Shown: piece after piece, positions 1 through 9,897 of the stretch | How positions within the stretch are numbered: the stretch's first letter is position 1 | Layout of the letters: every line of letters begins with the position of its first letter | DNA from: an uncultured bacterium | GTDB lineage: Bacteria; Pseudomonadota; Alphaproteobacteria; Rhodospirillales; Rhodospirillaceae | Assembly: GCA_903888485.1 (NCBI GenBank) | Contig: CAISTS010000009.1 | Span: 1 to 64,000 of the forward strand | Length of the DNA: 64,000 bases | Direction: 5' to 3' | Translations under genes and position numbers: made by a program | Notes under the pieces: model-generated | Databases searched by the model: none | What the model was told of the DNA's origin: nothing | The model's input: only the letters and a program-made list of their open reading frames with translations

Positions 1-140
<140 letters not shown>

Positions 141-151
141 AGGAAATAAAT

Positions 152-191
152 GCGGCATCCGCCACGGGGCGGGTGCCGCTTACTTTTAGGT
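152..191 (+). terminator. Hairpin between tuf and rpsJ (terminator or attenuator candidate)
   Basis: GCGGCATCCGCC (152-163) can pair with GGCGGGTGCCGC (168-179) around a four-base loop, with one G-U pair. A weak T-rich tail (TTACTTTT) follows. It may partly end tuf transcripts or attenuate entry into the S10 operon; the interrupted T-run argues against full termination. Confidence 0.5.
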
Positions 192-199
192 ATTAGGCC

Positions 200-511
200 A
201 TGATCGACAGTCAAAACATCCGCATCCGCCTGAAGGCGTTCGACCATCGTGTGCTGGATCAGTCCACGAAGGAGATCGTCAGCACCGCTAAGCGCACGGG
301 CGCTCAGGTGCGGGGGCCGATCCCTCTGCCGACACGGATCGAGAAATTCACCGTCAACCGTTCGCCGCACGTCGACAAGAAGTCGCGCGAACAGTTCGAG
401 ATCCGTACACACCGCCGTCTGCTCGACATCGTCGATCCGACGCCGCAGACCGTCGATGCGCTGATGAAGCTCGACTTGGCTGCCGGCGTTGACGTCGAGA
501 TCAAGCTCTAA
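200..511 (+). CDS. rpsJ: 30S ribosomal protein S10
   Basis: The 103-residue product is full length for S10 (uS10), a small-subunit head protein also used as NusE in transcription antitermination. Family stretches include [16 protein letters not shown] near the N-terminus, [21 protein letters not shown] in the middle and the [22 protein letters not shown] end. It is the first gene of the S10 operon here, 59 bases after tuf and 29 before rplC. Confidence 0.98.
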   Translation: MIDSQNIRIRLKAFDHRVLDQSTKEIVSTAKRTGAQVRGPIPLPTRIEKFTVNRSPHVDKKSREQFEIRTHRRLLDIVDPTPQTVDALMKLDLAAGVDVEIKL

Positions 512-540
512 GGCGCGCGAGAAAGAATAAGGTGGGACAC

Positions 541-1224
541 ATGCGTTCCGGTTTAGTTGCACAAAAAATGGGTATGACCCGCGTATTCACCGCGGAGGGC
601 AACCATGTACCCGTCACCGTGCTTAAGGTTGACGGCGTGCAGGTGGTGGCTCAGCGCACCCAGGAGAAGGACGGCTACACGGCTGTTCAGCTCGGCATCG
701 GCACTCGCAAGGCCAAGCGCGTCAATCGCGCGCTCAAGGGCCACTATGCGAAGTCGAAGGTCGAGCCCAAGCGTAAATTGGTCGAGTTCCGTGTCGGCGC
801 CGACAGCCTGATCGACGTGGGCGCCGAACTTGCGGCCTCCCACTTCCTCGCGGGCCAGTTCGTCGATGTCACCGGCACCACGGTCGGCAAGGGCTTCCAG
901 GGGCCGATGAAGCGTTGGAACTTCGCCGGCCTTGAAGCCTCGCACGGCGTGTCGGTCTCGCACCGCTCGCACGGCTCGACCGGTCAGCGCCAAGACCCCG
1001 GCCGTACGTTCAAGGGTAAGAAAATGGCCGGCCACCTCGGCGAGGAGCAGGTCACCATCCAGAATCTGCAAGTTGTTTCCGTCGATGACGCCAAGGGCTT
1101 CATCTTCGTGAAGGGCGCCGTACCTGGAAATCCGGGCGGCTACGTGCTCGTGCGCGACGCCGTGAAGCATGATGTGCCCAAGGACGCGCCGAAGCCGGCG
1201 GGTCTGAAGGCCAAGAAGGACTAA
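541..1224 (+). CDS. rplC: 50S ribosomal protein L3
   Basis: L3 (uL3) is an early-assembly large-subunit protein near the peptidyl-transferase centre. The 227-residue product starts [16 protein letters not shown] and holds the signature loop around [19 protein letters not shown] with a following [10 protein letters not shown]. An in-frame GTG at 532 would add three residues, but AAGGTGG at 529-535 is well placed as ribosome binding site for ATG 541, so 541 is preferred. Five bases separate it from rplD. Confidence 0.97.
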   Translation: MRSGLVAQKMGMTRVFTAEGNHVPVTVLKVDGVQVVAQRTQEKDGYTAVQLGIGTRKAKRVNRALKGHYAKSKVEPKRKLVEFRVGADSLIDVGAELAASHFLAGQFVDVTGTTVGKGFQGPMKRWNFAGLEASHGVSVSHRSHGSTGQRQDPGRTFKGKKMAGHLGEEQVTIQNLQVVSVDDAKGFIFVKGAVPGNPGGYVLVRDAVKHDVPKDAPKPAGLKAKKD

Positions 1225-1229
1225 CGGCC

Positions 1230-1847
1230 ATGAAGCTCGACGTCATCAATCTCGACAAGAAGAGCGTTGGTTCGCTCGACGTGGCCGATACGGTGTTCGG
1301 CGCCGAAGTGCGCGGCGACATCCTGCAGCGCGTCGTGCGTTGGCAATTGGCGAAGCGCCAGGCCGGCACGCACAAGACCAAGGTCATCAGCGAAGTCTCC
1401 GGCACCACCAAGAAGCCGTTCAAGCAGAAGGGCACCGGCGGCGCTCGTCAGGGCTCCATGCGTTCCGCCCAGATGCGCGGCGGCGGCGTGATCTTCGGAC
1501 CGGTCGTGCGCAGCCACGCGCACAGCCTGCCCAAGAAGATCCGCGCCCTCGGCCTCAAGAGCGCGTTGTCGTCGAAGGCCAAGGACGGCAAGCTTTTCAT
1601 CCTCGACACCGTCGAGAGCAAGAAGGGCAAGACCAAGGACCTGGCCAAGAGCTTCGCCAAGCTCGGCTGGAGTTCGGCTCTGATCATCGACGCCGCCGGC
1701 GACGAGGGCTTTGCCCGCGCCGCGCGCAACATCAAGGGCATCGACGTCCTGCCGACGCAGGGCGCCAACGTGTACGACATCTTGCGCCGCGACACCTTGG
1801 TGCTCACCAAGGATGCGGTTGCCAAGCTCGAGGAGCGCCTGAAATGA
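1230..1847 (+). CDS. rplD: 50S ribosomal protein L4
   Basis: L4 (uL4) binds 23S rRNA and lines the exit tunnel; in some bacteria it represses its own operon. The 205-residue product is of family length. The long tunnel loop is visible as [26 protein letters not shown] at about residues 56-81. Its stop overlaps the rplW start by four bases (ATGA at 1844-1847), implying translational coupling. Confidence 0.98.
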   Translation: MKLDVINLDKKSVGSLDVADTVFGAEVRGDILQRVVRWQLAKRQAGTHKTKVISEVSGTTKKPFKQKGTGGARQGSMRSAQMRGGGVIFGPVVRSHAHSLPKKIRALGLKSALSSKAKDGKLFILDTVESKKGKTKDLAKSFAKLGWSSALIIDAAGDEGFARAARNIKGIDVLPTQGANVYDILRRDTLVLTKDAVAKLEERLK

Positions 1848-2212
1848 GCCCCGCAGCGAAGAAATCCGCCGCGAAAGCGGCCCCGAAGGCAAAGAAAGCC
1901 AAGAAGGCCGCAGTTCCGACTGCGCCCGCGGCGCTCTATGACTTCGTGCTGTCGCCGATCATCACCGAAAAGGCCACCCTGGCTTCCGAGCACAATCAGG
2001 TGATGTTCCGCGTACCGCTCTCGGCCACCAAGCCGGAGATTAAGCAGGCCATCGAGACGCTGTTCAAAGTGCAGGTCACTGCCGTGAACACGCTGATCAG
2101 CAAAGGCAAACTCAAGCGCTTCCGCGGCCGCCCCGGCCGCCGGAGCGACGTCAAGAAAGCCATCGTGACTCTGGCCGAGGGCCAGGCGATCGATGTGACC
2201 ACGGGACTCTAA
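1844..2212 (+). CDS. rplW: 50S ribosomal protein L23 with Lys/Ala-rich N-terminal extension
   Basis: L23 (uL23) sits at the tunnel exit and docks SRP and trigger factor. The core begins around [17 protein letters not shown] and includes [23 protein letters not shown], giving the usual 95 or so residues. In front are about 27 residues made almost only of Ala, Lys and Pro. The start at the ATGA overlap with rplD fits coupling; the open frame continues further upstream inside rplD but that part is out-of-frame shadow. The extension is probably flexible and rRNA-binding. Confidence 0.96.
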   Translation: MSPAAKKSAAKAAPKAKKAKKAAVPTAPAALYDFVLSPIITEKATLASEHNQVMFRVPLSATKPEIKQAIETLFKVQVTAVNTLISKGKLKRFRGRPGRRSDVKKAIVTLAEGQAIDVTTGL

Positions 2213-2215
2213 GCC

Positions 2216-3052
2216 ATGGCACTTAAAACATTCAGCCCCGTTACCCCGTCGCTGCGCGGCACGGTCCTCGTCGACCGCTCCGATCTGCACAAGGGCAAGC
2301 CGGTCAAGGAATTGACCGAGGGCATGCATTCGACCGGCGGCCGCAATAACCAGGGCCGCATCACCAGCCGCTTCATGGGCGGCGGTCACAAGCGCCGCTA
2401 TCGCCTGATCGACTTCAAGCGCAAGAAGCGCGACATGGTCGCGACCGTCGAGCGCCTTGAGTACGACCCTTACCGCACCGCGTTCATCGCGCTGGTGAAG
2501 TACGAAGACGGCGAGCAGGCCTACATCCTCGCGCCGCAGCGTATGAAGGCCGGCGACAAGATCGTTGCTTCCGATACCGCCGACATCAAGCCCGGCAACA
2601 CGCTGCCGCTCAAGAACATGCCGGTCGGTACGATCGTGCATAACGTCGAAATCAAGGTCGGCCGCGGCGGTCAGATCGCCCGTTCCGCTGGTTGCTACGC
2701 TCAGCTTATCGGCAAGGACTCTGGTTATGCCCAGATCCGCCTGTCGTCCGGCGAAGTGCGCCTCGTGCGCGCCGAGTGTGTCGCCACGGTGGGCGCGGTG
2801 TCGAACCCAGACAATCAGAACATCAATTACGGCAAAGCTGGCCGTATGCGTTGGCTGGGTTTCAAGCCGCATAACCGCGGTGTCTCGATGAACCCCGTCG
2901 ACCACCCGCTTGGTGGTGGTGAAGGCAAGACCTCGGGCGGCCGTCATCCGGTCACTCCGTGGGGCAAGCCGACCAAGGGCAAACGTACGCGCACTAACAA
3001 GCGCACTAAACATTTGATCATGCGCAGCCGCCACCTGGCGAAGAAAGCCTAA
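2216..3052 (+). CDS. rplB: 50S ribosomal protein L2
   Basis: L2 (uL2) is needed for subunit joining and peptidyl-transferase function. The 278-residue product is full length. The conserved C-terminal segment with [20 protein letters not shown] and [11 protein letters not shown] is present, including the His of the PLGGGEGK region that the family keeps. Three bases separate it from rplW, so translation is probably coupled. Confidence 0.98.
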   Translation: MALKTFSPVTPSLRGTVLVDRSDLHKGKPVKELTEGMHSTGGRNNQGRITSRFMGGGHKRRYRLIDFKRKKRDMVATVERLEYDPYRTAFIALVKYEDGEQAYILAPQRMKAGDKIVASDTADIKPGNTLPLKNMPVGTIVHNVEIKVGRGGQIARSAGCYAQLIGKDSGYAQIRLSSGEVRLVRAECVATVGAVSNPDNQNINYGKAGRMRWLGFKPHNRGVSMNPVDHPLGGGEGKTSGGRHPVTPWGKPTKGKRTRTNKRTKHLIMRSRHLAKKA

Positions 3053-3091
3053 GCGCAGATTTGAGACGGAATTAGAAACGGAGATCGGAAC

Positions 3092-3397
3092 GTGACACGT
3101 TCAGTTTGGAAAGGTCCCTTTGTCGACGGCTACCTCCTCAAAAAGGCGGAAACCGTTCGTTCGTCGGGACGCAATGATGTGATCAAAACCTGGTCGCGTC
3201 GCTCCACTATCTTGCCGCAGTTCGTGGGCCTGACTTTCGGCGTCCACAACGGCCACAAGCATGTGCCGGTTCTCGTCACTGAGAACATGATCGGGCACAA
3301 ATTCGGCGAATTCGCTCCGACCCGCATGTTCCACGGTCACACCGGCGATAAGAAGGCCGCCACCGGCTCTTCGTCGATGCCTGCGAAGAAGGACTAG
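3092..3397 (+). CDS. rpsS: 30S ribosomal protein S19
   Basis: S19 (uS19) lies in the head of the small subunit next to S13. It begins at GTG 3092 (residues [20 protein letters not shown]), where the family normally has M(A/T)RSxWKGPF, and a GGAGATCGG ribosome binding site precedes it. FNGKKH-type core is seen as [20 protein letters not shown]. At 101 residues it carries a short C-terminal tail ([11 protein letters not shown]) beyond the usual 92 or so. Confidence 0.97.
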   Translation: MTRSVWKGPFVDGYLLKKAETVRSSGRNDVIKTWSRRSTILPQFVGLTFGVHNGHKHVPVLVTENMIGHKFGEFAPTRMFHGHTGDKKAATGSSSMPAKKD

Positions 3398-3400
3398 ACC

Positions 3401-3781
3401 ATGAGCAAGAAAAGCGCTCCGCGCCGCGTCGGCGAAACGGAAGCCCGGGCTTTCTCGCGCTCCATGCGCGTCTCGCCCCGCAAGCTGAACCTGATGGCGC
3501 AGCTGATCCGCGGCAAGACCGCCGAGAAGGCCCTCGCGGCACTCGCGTTCGAGAAGCGCCGCATCGCCGTCGAAGTTCGCACCGTGCTCGAGTCCGCCAT
3601 CGCAAACGCCGAGAACAATCACCAGCTCGACGTCGATCAGCTGATCGTCGCCGAAGCCTATGTCGGCAAGTCGCTGTTGATGAAGCGCTTCCATGCGCGC
3701 GCCCGCGGCCGCGCCGGCGCGATTGCCAAACCGTTCAGCAATCTCACGATCATTGTTCGTGAGAAGAAGGAGGCCGCCTAA
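3401..3781 (+). CDS. rplV: 50S ribosomal protein L22
   Basis: L22 (uL22) spans the large subunit and forms part of the tunnel constriction. The 126-residue product shows [26 protein letters not shown] and the hairpin tip region [21 protein letters not shown]. There is a modest N-terminal extension ([15 protein letters not shown]). The final A of its TAA is the first base of the rpsC ATG. Confidence 0.98.
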   Translation: MSKKSAPRRVGETEARAFSRSMRVSPRKLNLMAQLIRGKTAEKALAALAFEKRRIAVEVRTVLESAIANAENNHQLDVDQLIVAEAYVGKSLLMKRFHARARGRAGAIAKPFSNLTIIVREKKEAA

Positions 3782-4479
3782 TGGGTCAGAAAGTAAATCC
3801 AGTCGGGCTGCGCCTCGGCATCAACCGCACGTGGGACTCGCGTTGGTACGCCAGCCGCGGCACCTACGCGCAGTTGCTGCACGAAGACATCAAGATCCGC
3901 GACTTCCTGAAGAAGCGCCTGCAGCAAGCTGGCGTGTCGCGCGTAATCATCGAGCGTCCGGCGAAGAAAGCCCGCGTGACCATTCACACCGCCCGTCCGG
4001 GCGTGGTGATCGGCAAGAAGGGCGCGGACATCGAAGTCATCCGCAAGGAATTGCAGAAAATGACCGGCAACGAGGTTCACCTGAATATCGTTGAAATCCG
4101 CAAGCCCGAGATCGACGCGTATCTCGTCGCCGAAAACATCGCCCAGCAGCTCGAGCGCCGTGTTGCGTTCCGCCGCGCCATGAAGCGCGCCGTGCAGGCC
4201 GCGATGCGTCTTGGCGCCGAAGGCATTCGTATCACCTGCGCGGGCCGTCTCGGCGGTGCCGAAATCGCGCGCGTCGAGTGGTATCGCGAAGGCCGCGTTC
4301 CCCTGCACACCCTTCGCGCCGATGTCGACTACGGCGAAGGCACCGCCTTCACCACGTACGGCACGTGCGGCGTGAAGGTGTGGATCTTCAAGGGCGAAAT
4401 TCTCGAGCACGATCCGATGGCGCAGGACAAGCGCGCCAGCGAAGGTGCGACACCCAGCACGCGCCCGGCTCAGGCGTAA
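3781..4479 (+). CDS. rpsC: 30S ribosomal protein S3
   Basis: S3 (uS3) guards the mRNA entry channel. The 232-residue product begins [24 protein letters not shown] as expected. A type-II KH RNA-binding domain is visible around residues 60-110 with the loop [12 protein letters not shown]. The C-terminal half holds [22 protein letters not shown]. Start and rplV stop overlap by one base (TAATG). Confidence 0.98.
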   Translation: MGQKVNPVGLRLGINRTWDSRWYASRGTYAQLLHEDIKIRDFLKKRLQQAGVSRVIIERPAKKARVTIHTARPGVVIGKKGADIEVIRKELQKMTGNEVHLNIVEIRKPEIDAYLVAENIAQQLERRVAFRRAMKRAVQAAMRLGAEGIRITCAGRLGGAEIARVEWYREGRVPLHTLRADVDYGEGTAFTTYGTCGVKVWIFKGEILEHDPMAQDKRASEGATPSTRPAQA

Positions 4480-4497
4480 AGAAACGGACGAACCGTC

Positions 4498-4920
4498 ATG
4501 TCAATGCTGCAACCGAAACGTACGAAATTCCGCAAGGCCTTCAAGGGCCGCATCCATGGCAATGCCAAGGGCGGGTACTCCTTGAACTTCGGGTCTTATG
4601 GCCTGAAGGCGCTCGAGCCTGAGCGCGTAACCTCGCGCCAGATCGAAGCGGCGCGCCGCGCGCTGACCCGCTTCATGAAGCGTCAGGGCCGCGTGTGGAT
4701 CCGCATTTTCCCGGATGTGCCGGTGTCGAAGAAGCCCGCCGAAGTCCGCCAGGGTAAGGGTAAGGGCACGCCGGAGTTTTGGGTGTGCCGCATTAAGCCC
4801 GGGCGCATCATGTTCGAAGTGGACGGCATCACGCGCGCCATGGCCCAAGAGGGCTTTGCGCTGGCCGCCGCCAAGCTGCCTATCAAGACCAAACTCGTCG
4901 CCCGTATCGGCGCTGCCTAA
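4498..4920 (+). CDS. rplP: 50S ribosomal protein L16
   Basis: L16 (uL16) helps form the A-site and central protuberance. The product contains the family core [17 protein letters not shown] and later [22 protein letters not shown]. Two starts six bases apart are possible: ATG 4498 (MSMLQPKRT) and ATG 4504 (MLQPKRT, matching the usual N-terminus). The likely ribosome binding site at 4484-4490 suits 4498 better, so 4498 is given. Confidence 0.96.
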   Translation: MSMLQPKRTKFRKAFKGRIHGNAKGGYSLNFGSYGLKALEPERVTSRQIEAARRALTRFMKRQGRVWIRIFPDVPVSKKPAEVRQGKGKGTPEFWVCRIKPGRIMFEVDGITRAMAQEGFALAAAKLPIKTKLVARIGAA

Positions 4921-4932
4921 GGAATAGCCGTC

Positions 4933-5133
4933 ATGGCCAAGACACAAGATCTACGTGCGCAAAAGAACGAAGAGCTCGAGGGACGCCTCGGCGAGCTGAA
5001 GAAAGAGCAGTTCAACCTGCGCTTCCAGCGCGCCTCCGGCCAGCTCACCAATACCGCTCAGTTCGGCAAGGTGCGCACCGAGATCGCTCAAATCAAAACG
5101 ATCCTGCGGCAACGCCAAGATACGGCGCAGTAG
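4933..5133 (+). CDS. rpmC: 50S ribosomal protein L29
   Basis: L29 (uL29) is a small two-helix protein at the tunnel exit and part of the SRP/trigger factor docking site. The 66 residues show [26 protein letters not shown] followed by the [15 protein letters not shown] helix, the family pattern. AAGGAATAG precedes the ATG at a good distance. It is followed 20 bases later by rpsQ. Confidence 0.97.
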   Translation: MAKTQDLRAQKNEELEGRLGELKKEQFNLRFQRASGQLTNTAQFGKVRTEIAQIKTILRQRQDTAQ

Positions 5134-5153
5134 GGCAGGGGAAGGACAGGAAT

Positions 5154-5393
5154 ATGCCGAAGCGAATTCTCCAGGGCGTCGTCGTCAGCGACAAGGGTCA
5201 AAAGACCATCATCGTGAAGGTCGAACGCCGCATGATGCACCCGGTTTATAAGAAGTTCATCCGTCGCAGCAAAAAGTTCGCGGCGCATGACGAGAACAAC
5301 GTGAGCAAGATCGGCGACGTGGTGCGTATCCGCGAGTGTGCGCCGATCTCCAAGACCAAGAAGTGGGAGCTGGTTCAGGAAAAGGCCGAGTAA
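5154..5393 (+). CDS. rpsQ: 30S ribosomal protein S17
   Basis: S17 (uS17) is a primary 16S rRNA binder with an OB fold. The 79-residue product starts [26 protein letters not shown] and holds the [21 protein letters not shown] loop and the [18 protein letters not shown] end typical of the family. GGAAGGACAGGA supplies the ribosome binding site. Confidence 0.98.
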   Translation: MPKRILQGVVVSDKGQKTIIVKVERRMMHPVYKKFIRRSKKFAAHDENNVSKIGDVVRIRECAPISKTKKWELVQEKAE

Positions 5394-5434
5394 TCGGTTT
5401 CGGTTTATTCCCGAGCTCTTAAAGGACGACAGTC

Positions 5435-5803
5435 ATGATTCAGATGCAGAGTAATTTGGACGTTGCCGACAACTCAGGCGCCAAGCGCGTGATGTGCATC
5501 AAGGTCCTCGGCGGCTCCAAGCGCCGCTACGCCGCCATCGGCGACGTTATCGTCGTGTCGGTGAAGGACGCCATCCCGCGCGGCCGCGTGAAGAAAGGTG
5601 ATGTGCACCGCGCCGTCATCGTGCGCACCGCCAAGGAATTGCGCCGCGCCGACGGCACGGCCATCCGCTTCGACCACAACGCCGCCGTGCTGATCAACAA
5701 GCAGGGCGAGCCCATCGGCACCCGTATCTTCGGGCCGGTGACTCGCGAGCTGCGCGGCAAGAACTTCATGAAGATCGTTTCGCTGGCGCCGGAGGTGCTC
5801 TAA
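5435..5803 (+). CDS. rplN: 50S ribosomal protein L14
   Basis: L14 (uL14) sits at the subunit interface and binds elongation and silencing factors. The 122-residue product is full length: [27 protein letters not shown] at the N-terminus, then [17 protein letters not shown] and [24 protein letters not shown]. It opens the spc part of the cluster after a 41-base gap, in which I see no clear promoter. It overlaps rplX by one base (TAATG). Confidence 0.98.
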   Translation: MIQMQSNLDVADNSGAKRVMCIKVLGGSKRRYAAIGDVIVVSVKDAIPRGRVKKGDVHRAVIVRTAKELRRADGTAIRFDHNAAVLINKQGEPIGTRIFGPVTRELRGKNFMKIVSLAPEVL

Positions 5804-6120
5804 TGGCCATGTCCAAGATTAAAAAGGGCGACACCGTTATCGTTCGCACCGGCCGCGACAAGGGCAAGACCGGTTCGGTCCTGCGCGCGCTGCCGTCTGT
5901 AGACAAGGTGATCGTGCAGGGCGTCAACCTGGCCAAGCGCCATCAGCGTCAGTCTCCGACGGCCCAAGGCGGCATCGTCGAGAAGGAGCTGCCGATCCAC
6001 ATTTCGAACGTTTCTCACATCGATCCGAAGGACAACAAGCCGACACGCGTTGGCTTTAAGGTCGCCAAGGACGGGTCCCGCGTGCGCATCGCCAAGCGCT
6101 CCGGCACCGAGCTCGGCTAA
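5803..6120 (+). CDS. rplX: 50S ribosomal protein L24
   Basis: L24 (uL24) starts large-subunit assembly. The 105-residue product carries a KOW motif at the N-terminus ([22 protein letters not shown]) and the [11 protein letters not shown] and [15 protein letters not shown] stretches. GGAGG at 5791-5795, inside the end of rplN, is seven bases from ATG 5803 and favours it over the internal ATG at 5809. The overlap with rplN suggests coupling. Confidence 0.97.
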   Translation: MAMSKIKKGDTVIVRTGRDKGKTGSVLRALPSVDKVIVQGVNLAKRHQRQSPTAQGGIVEKELPIHISNVSHIDPKDNKPTRVGFKVAKDGSRVRIAKRSGTELG

Positions 6121-6134
6121 GAAGGAATACGGCA

Positions 6135-6674
6135 ATGGCCCGTTTGCGAAATCATTACAACGAAGTCGTGCGCAAGCAGCTCACCGAGAAGTTCAGCTAC
6201 AAGAACCATATGGCGGTTCCCAAGCTGACTAAGATCGTCATCAACATGGGCGTCGGTGAAGCCTCGCAGGACAAGAAGAAGATCGAAGGCGCTGTCGACA
6301 ACCTCACCGCCATCGCCGGCCAGAAGCCGGTAATCACGAAGTCGCGCAAAGCTATCGCGAACTTTAAGCTGCGTGAGAACCAGATCGTCGGCTGCTCGGT
6401 GACCTTGCGCTCGACGCGCATGTACGAATTCTTGGACCGCCTGATCAACATTGCCATGCCGCGCATCCGCGACTTCCGCGGCGTGAACGCCAAGAGCTTT
6501 GACGGCGCCGGCAACTACAACATGGGTCTCAAGGAGCAGATGGTGTTCCCCGAGATCAACTACGACAAGATCGACAAGGTCCGCGGCATGAACATCACCA
6601 TCTGCACCACGGCGAAGTCCGACGACGAAGCGCGCGCGCTTCTCGAGGCTTTCCAGATGCCGTTCCAGAAGTAA
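6135..6674 (+). CDS. rplE: 50S ribosomal protein L5
   Basis: L5 (uL5) binds 5S rRNA in the central protuberance and contacts P-site tRNA. The 179-residue product has [24 protein letters not shown]-type [23 protein letters not shown] and the C-terminal [19 protein letters not shown], all family landmarks. AAGGAATACGGCA sits before the ATG. Confidence 0.98.
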   Translation: MARLRNHYNEVVRKQLTEKFSYKNHMAVPKLTKIVINMGVGEASQDKKKIEGAVDNLTAIAGQKPVITKSRKAIANFKLRENQIVGCSVTLRSTRMYEFLDRLINIAMPRIRDFRGVNAKSFDGAGNYNMGLKEQMVFPEINYDKIDKVRGMNITICTTAKSDDEARALLEAFQMPFQK

Positions 6675-6686
6675 GGGCAGAACCAA

Positions 6687-6992
6687 ATGGCAAAAACCAG
6701 CACCGTCGAACGCAATAAGAAGCGCCGCCGCATGACCAAGTCGGCTGCGGGCAAGCGCGCCAAGCTCAAGGCCATCATCATGGACCGCGACACGAACGAT
6801 GAAGATCGCTTCGCTGCCGTCGTGAAACTGGCCCAGGTGCCGCGCAATTCGTCGAAGGTGCGTATCCGCAACCGCTGTGAACTGACGGGTCGCCCCCGCG
6901 CCACGTACCGCAAATTCAAGATGGCTCGCAACAAGCTGCGTGAATATGCCTCCAAGGGCATGATCCCCGGCATGGTCAAGTCGAGCTGGTAA
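6687..6992 (+). CDS. rpsN: 30S ribosomal protein S14 (zinc-free type)
   Basis: S14 (uS14) is in the small-subunit head. At 101 residues it is the long form; the zinc-binding CxxC pairs of the short form are absent ([26 protein letters not shown]), so it is the zinc-independent type. The ending [11 protein letters not shown] is canonical. It lies 12 bases after rplE and 12 before rpsH. Confidence 0.97.
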   Translation: MAKTSTVERNKKRRRMTKSAAGKRAKLKAIIMDRDTNDEDRFAAVVKLAQVPRNSSKVRIRNRCELTGRPRATYRKFKMARNKLREYASKGMIPGMVKSSW

Positions 6993-7004
6993 GGAGACAG
7001 ACCT

Positions 7005-7403
7005 GTGTCAATGACCGATCCCGTCGCCGATCTGCTCACCCGCATCCGTAACGGACAGCGGGCCGGCAAAGCCACCGTGAACACGCCGGCCTCGGGCCTG
7101 CGCGAGAACCTTTTGAAGGTGCTCGAGCGTGAAGGCTACATCCGTGGCTTCGAACGCGTCGCTGTGCGCGAAGGCATCGATGAAATCCGCATCGACCTCA
7201 AGTACAACGAGGGCTCGCCGGTCATCAACAAGATCGAGCGCATCTCCAAGCCCGGTCGCCGCGTATACGCGAAAATCAAAGATCTGCAGAAGGTCTACAA
7301 CGGCCTCGGGATTTCGATCCTGTCCACGCCGCGCGGCGTCATGTCCGATCAGGAAGCGCGCCAGGCGAACGTAGGCGGCGAAGTCCTCTGCCAGGTGTTC
7401 TAA
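7005..7403 (+). CDS. rpsH: 30S ribosomal protein S8
   Basis: S8 (uS8) binds the central domain of 16S rRNA and, in enteric bacteria, represses the spc operon. The 132 residues start at GTG 7005 ([20 protein letters not shown]); AAGGAGA at 6991-6997 is seven bases away, better than for the ATG at 7011. The C-terminal [23 protein letters not shown] motif is the usual rRNA-contacting region. Confidence 0.97.
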   Translation: MSMTDPVADLLTRIRNGQRAGKATVNTPASGLRENLLKVLEREGYIRGFERVAVREGIDEIRIDLKYNEGSPVINKIERISKPGRRVYAKIKDLQKVYNGLGISILSTPRGVMSDQEARQANVGGEVLCQVF

Positions 7404-7426
7404 GGATTAAGTGAAGGAAGCGTACG

Positions 7427-7960
7427 ATGTCACGCGTGGGTAAATATCCGGTCGCCGTTCCGCAGGGCGTCACCGTTACGGTGACGGGCAAGAACGTCGC
7501 CGTCAAAGGCAAGCTCGGCGAGCTCAAGATCCAGACCACCGACGACGTTGAGGCTAGCGTCACCGACGGTAAGGTTTGGGTGAAGCCCAAGAATGAGACC
7601 AAGCGCGCCCGCTCGCAGTGGGGCACGACGCGCGCCACCATCAACAACATGGTGAAGGGTGTCAGCGTTGGCTACAAGAAGACCCTCGACATCACGGGCG
7701 TGGGCTTCAAGGCCCAGGCTCAGGGCAGGAAACTGAACCTGTCGCTCGGGTTCTCGCACGACGTCGTCTACAGCGTGCCTGAAGGCATCGAAGTGAAGAC
7801 GCCGGCGCCGATCCAAATCGAGATCTCCGGCGCCGACCGCCAGAAGGTCGGCCAGGTCGCTGCTGAAATCCGCGCTTACAAGGGTCCCGAACCTTACAAG
7901 GGCAAGGGCATCCGCTACTCCGACGAATTCATCCTGCGTAAGGAAGGCAAGAAGAAGTAA
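7427..7960 (+). CDS. rplF: 50S ribosomal protein L6
   Basis: L6 (uL6) lies near the factor-binding site. The 177-residue product begins [19 protein letters not shown] and ends with the signature [24 protein letters not shown]. Two repeated domains of similar fold are expected and the length fits. GAAGGAAG precedes the ATG. Confidence 0.98.
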   Translation: MSRVGKYPVAVPQGVTVTVTGKNVAVKGKLGELKIQTTDDVEASVTDGKVWVKPKNETKRARSQWGTTRATINNMVKGVSVGYKKTLDITGVGFKAQAQGRKLNLSLGFSHDVVYSVPEGIEVKTPAPIQIEISGADRQKVGQVAAEIRAYKGPEPYKGKGIRYSDEFILRKEGKKK

Positions 7961-7983
7961 GGCGCAGGCAAAGGAAACAAGTC

Positions 7984-8340
7984 ATGACCAAAAGCAACAG
8001 AGGCACCGCCCGCCGCAAGGGCCGCACACGTTTCGCCGTAAAGGCCGCCGCCCACGGGCGTCCGCGCCTGTCGGTGTTCCGTTCGGGCCGGCACATCTAC
8101 GCCCAGATCATCGAAGACGAGAACGGCAAGACTCTTGCCGCCGCCTCGAGCATCGATGCGGACGGCAAGGCGAAGAAGGGCAACACCAAGGAAGCTGCAG
8201 CGCAGGTCGGCAAGCTGTTGGCCGAGCGCGCCACCAAGGCCGGCGTGAAGGAAGTCGTGTTCGACCGCGGCGGCTATCTGTACCACGGGCGCATCAAAGC
8301 GCTGGCCGACGCCGCGCGCGAAGCCGGCCTGTCGTTCTAA
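7984..8340 (+). CDS. rplR: 50S ribosomal protein L18
   Basis: L18 (uL18) binds 5S rRNA together with L5. The 118-residue product has the conserved [31 protein letters not shown], then [44 protein letters not shown]. Length and ending match the family exactly. Confidence 0.98.
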   Translation: MTKSNRGTARRKGRTRFAVKAAAHGRPRLSVFRSGRHIYAQIIEDENGKTLAAASSIDADGKAKKGNTKEAAAQVGKLLAERATKAGVKEVVFDRGGYLYHGRIKALADAAREAGLSF

Positions 8341-8354
8341 GAGGGAAAGAGTTT

Positions 8355-9035
8355 ATGGCACGCACACCTACTGGCACCAATGAACGCGGCCCCGGCCGCG
8401 GCGGTCGCGGCGGCGAAGGCGGCGAGAACCGCGGTCGCGGTCGCGGACGCGAGCGCGAAGGCGGCGAGGGCGGTCGCGAACGCGGTCGTGGCGGCGAAGG
8501 CGGCGGGCGTGATCGCGACGACGAGTTCGTCGACAAGCTCGTGCACATCAATCGCGTCGCCAAGGTGGTCAAGGGCGGCCGGCGCTTCGCATTCGCGGCG
8601 TTGGTGCTCGTCGGCGATACCAAAGGCCGCGTCGGTTACGGCTCAGGCAAGGCGCGCGAAGTTCCTGAAGCGATCCGCAAGGCGACCGATGCCGCCAAGC
8701 GCAACATGATCCGCATTCCTCTGCGTGAAGGCCGCACGTTGCATCATGATTTGTACGGCCGCTTCGGCGCCGGCAAGGTCATCCTGCGCGCGGCTCCCGC
8801 CGGTACCGGCATCATCGCCGGTGGTCCGATGCGCGCCGTGTTCGAGACCATGGGCATCCAGGACATCGTTGCCAAAAGCGTCGGTTCCAACAACCCGCAC
8901 AACATGGTGAAGGCGACGTTCGCGGCGCTGCAGACCATGACCTCTCCGCGCGCCGTTGCGGCCAAGCGCGGCAAGAAGGTGGGCGACATCGTCGGCCGCC
9001 GCGGTGATGAAGCCGCTCCAGCGAAGGAAGCCTAA
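8355..9035 (+). CDS. rpsE: 30S ribosomal protein S5 with a long Gly/Arg/Glu-rich N-terminal extension
   Basis: S5 (uS5) is at the mRNA entry site and affects decoding accuracy. The core starts about residue 57 ([23 protein letters not shown]) and runs through [19 protein letters not shown] and [15 protein letters not shown]. At 226 residues it is about 50-60 longer than usual because of an N-terminal stretch built of short RG, GEGG and RGRE repeats. The extension is low-complexity, probably disordered. AGAGGGAAAGAG precedes the ATG. Confidence 0.97.
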   Translation: MARTPTGTNERGPGRGGRGGEGGENRGRGRGREREGGEGGRERGRGGEGGGRDRDDEFVDKLVHINRVAKVVKGGRRFAFAALVLVGDTKGRVGYGSGKAREVPEAIRKATDAAKRNMIRIPLREGRTLHHDLYGRFGAGKVILRAAPAGTGIIAGGPMRAVFETMGIQDIVAKSVGSNNPHNMVKATFAALQTMTSPRAVAAKRGKKVGDIVGRRGDEAAPAKEA

Positions 9036-9038
9036 ACT

Positions 9039-9233
9039 ATGGCTAACGCAAAGAAGGGCACCGTGAAGCTGACGCAAATTCACAGCGCAGCGGGCCGTCA
9101 AGGGTACCAACGCCAGACCCTGATCGGTCTCGGCCTCAACAAGATTCGCCGCACCAGCACGCTCGAAGACACTCCGGCCGTGCGGGGCATGATCAACAAG
9201 GTCAAACACCTGGTGAAGGTGGACGAGGGCTGA
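9039..9233 (+). CDS. rpmD: 50S ribosomal protein L30
   Basis: L30 (uL30) is a small peripheral large-subunit protein. The 64-residue product shows [53 protein letters not shown], matching the family throughout. It starts four bases after the rpsE stop. Confidence 0.97.
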   Translation: MANAKKGTVKLTQIHSAAGRQGYQRQTLIGLGLNKIRRTSTLEDTPAVRGMINKVKHLVKVDEG

Positions 9234-9250
9234 TTCGCTCCCTATCTCAA

Positions 9251-9279
9251 GGCCGCCATCCTTTTGGGGGGGGGCGGCC
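9251..9279 (+). other. rpmD-rplO intergenic hairpin with a nine-G run
   Basis: GGCCGCC (9251-9257) pairs with GGCGGCC (9273-9279). The loop and 3' arm contain nine consecutive G residues (9266-9274). No T-run follows, so it is not an obvious terminator. It may be an mRNA processing, stability or attenuation element inside the spc block. Confidence 0.45.
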
Positions 9280-9320
9280 GAACAAGGTGCGGGCCTTTCG
9301 CCGCGACAAGGATTAAAGCA

Positions 9321-9872
9321 ATGAAACTCAACGAAATTCGCAATCGCCCCGGCTCGACCCATTCGCGCAAGGTCCTCGGCCGTGGTATCGGCTCGGGCCT
9401 CGGCAAGACTTCAGGCCGCGGCGTGAAGGGTCAGAAGGCGCGTACCGGCGTCGCTGTGAAGGGCTTCGAAGGCGGTCAGATGCCGCTGTTCCGCCGCCTG
9501 CCCAAGCGCGGCTTCGTGCCCTATGCCCGTGGCAAGTTCGTCCCCGTCAACATCGGCCGCCTGCAGGCCGCCGTCGACGCCGGCCGTATCGATGCCGGCA
9601 AGACGATCACCATCGAAACGCTGGTCGAAGCCGGCATTGTGCGCCAAGCTCACGACGGAATGCGTCTCCTCGGTGACGGCGAGCTGACGGCCAAGCTCAA
9701 GATCGAAGCGATCCACGCGTCGAAGTCGGCGCTCGCGGCGGTCGAAAAAGCCGGCGGCTCGGTAAAGGTCCTGAAGAAGGACACTCCCGAGCGCGTCACC
9801 AAGCAGCGGGAAAAGACGGCGGCCAAGAAGAACAAGGGCAAAGCCAAGCCCGCGGCACAGCCTGCCGCTTAA
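9321..9872 (+). CDS. rplO: 50S ribosomal protein L15
   Basis: L15 (uL15) is a late-assembly large-subunit protein. The true start is ATG 9321 ([26 protein letters not shown]), preceded by AAGGATT; the open frame continues upstream into the intergenic hairpin but that is not coding. [34 protein letters not shown] is the family signature. The 183-residue product ends in a Lys/Ala-rich tail of about 35 residues. Confidence 0.97.
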   Translation: MKLNEIRNRPGSTHSRKVLGRGIGSGLGKTSGRGVKGQKARTGVAVKGFEGGQMPLFRRLPKRGFVPYARGKFVPVNIGRLQAAVDAGRIDAGKTITIETLVEAGIVRQAHDGMRLLGDGELTAKLKIEAIHASKSALAAVEKAGGSVKVLKKDTPERVTKQREKTAAKKNKGKAKPAAQPAA

Positions 9873-9897
9873 GCTTAATCGTTAGTCCGGAACCTAG

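Noticed and set aside
1448-3034. Long antisense ORF (528 codons) across rplD-rplB
   Set aside because: It is a codon-shadow of ribosomal genes that are certain; composition is typical of GC-rich antisense frames and no family was recognised.
8337-8623. Pro/Arg/Ser-rich and Ala-rich frames opposite the rpsE extension
   Set aside because: They are simple reflections of the Gly/Arg/Glu repeats coded in rpsE.
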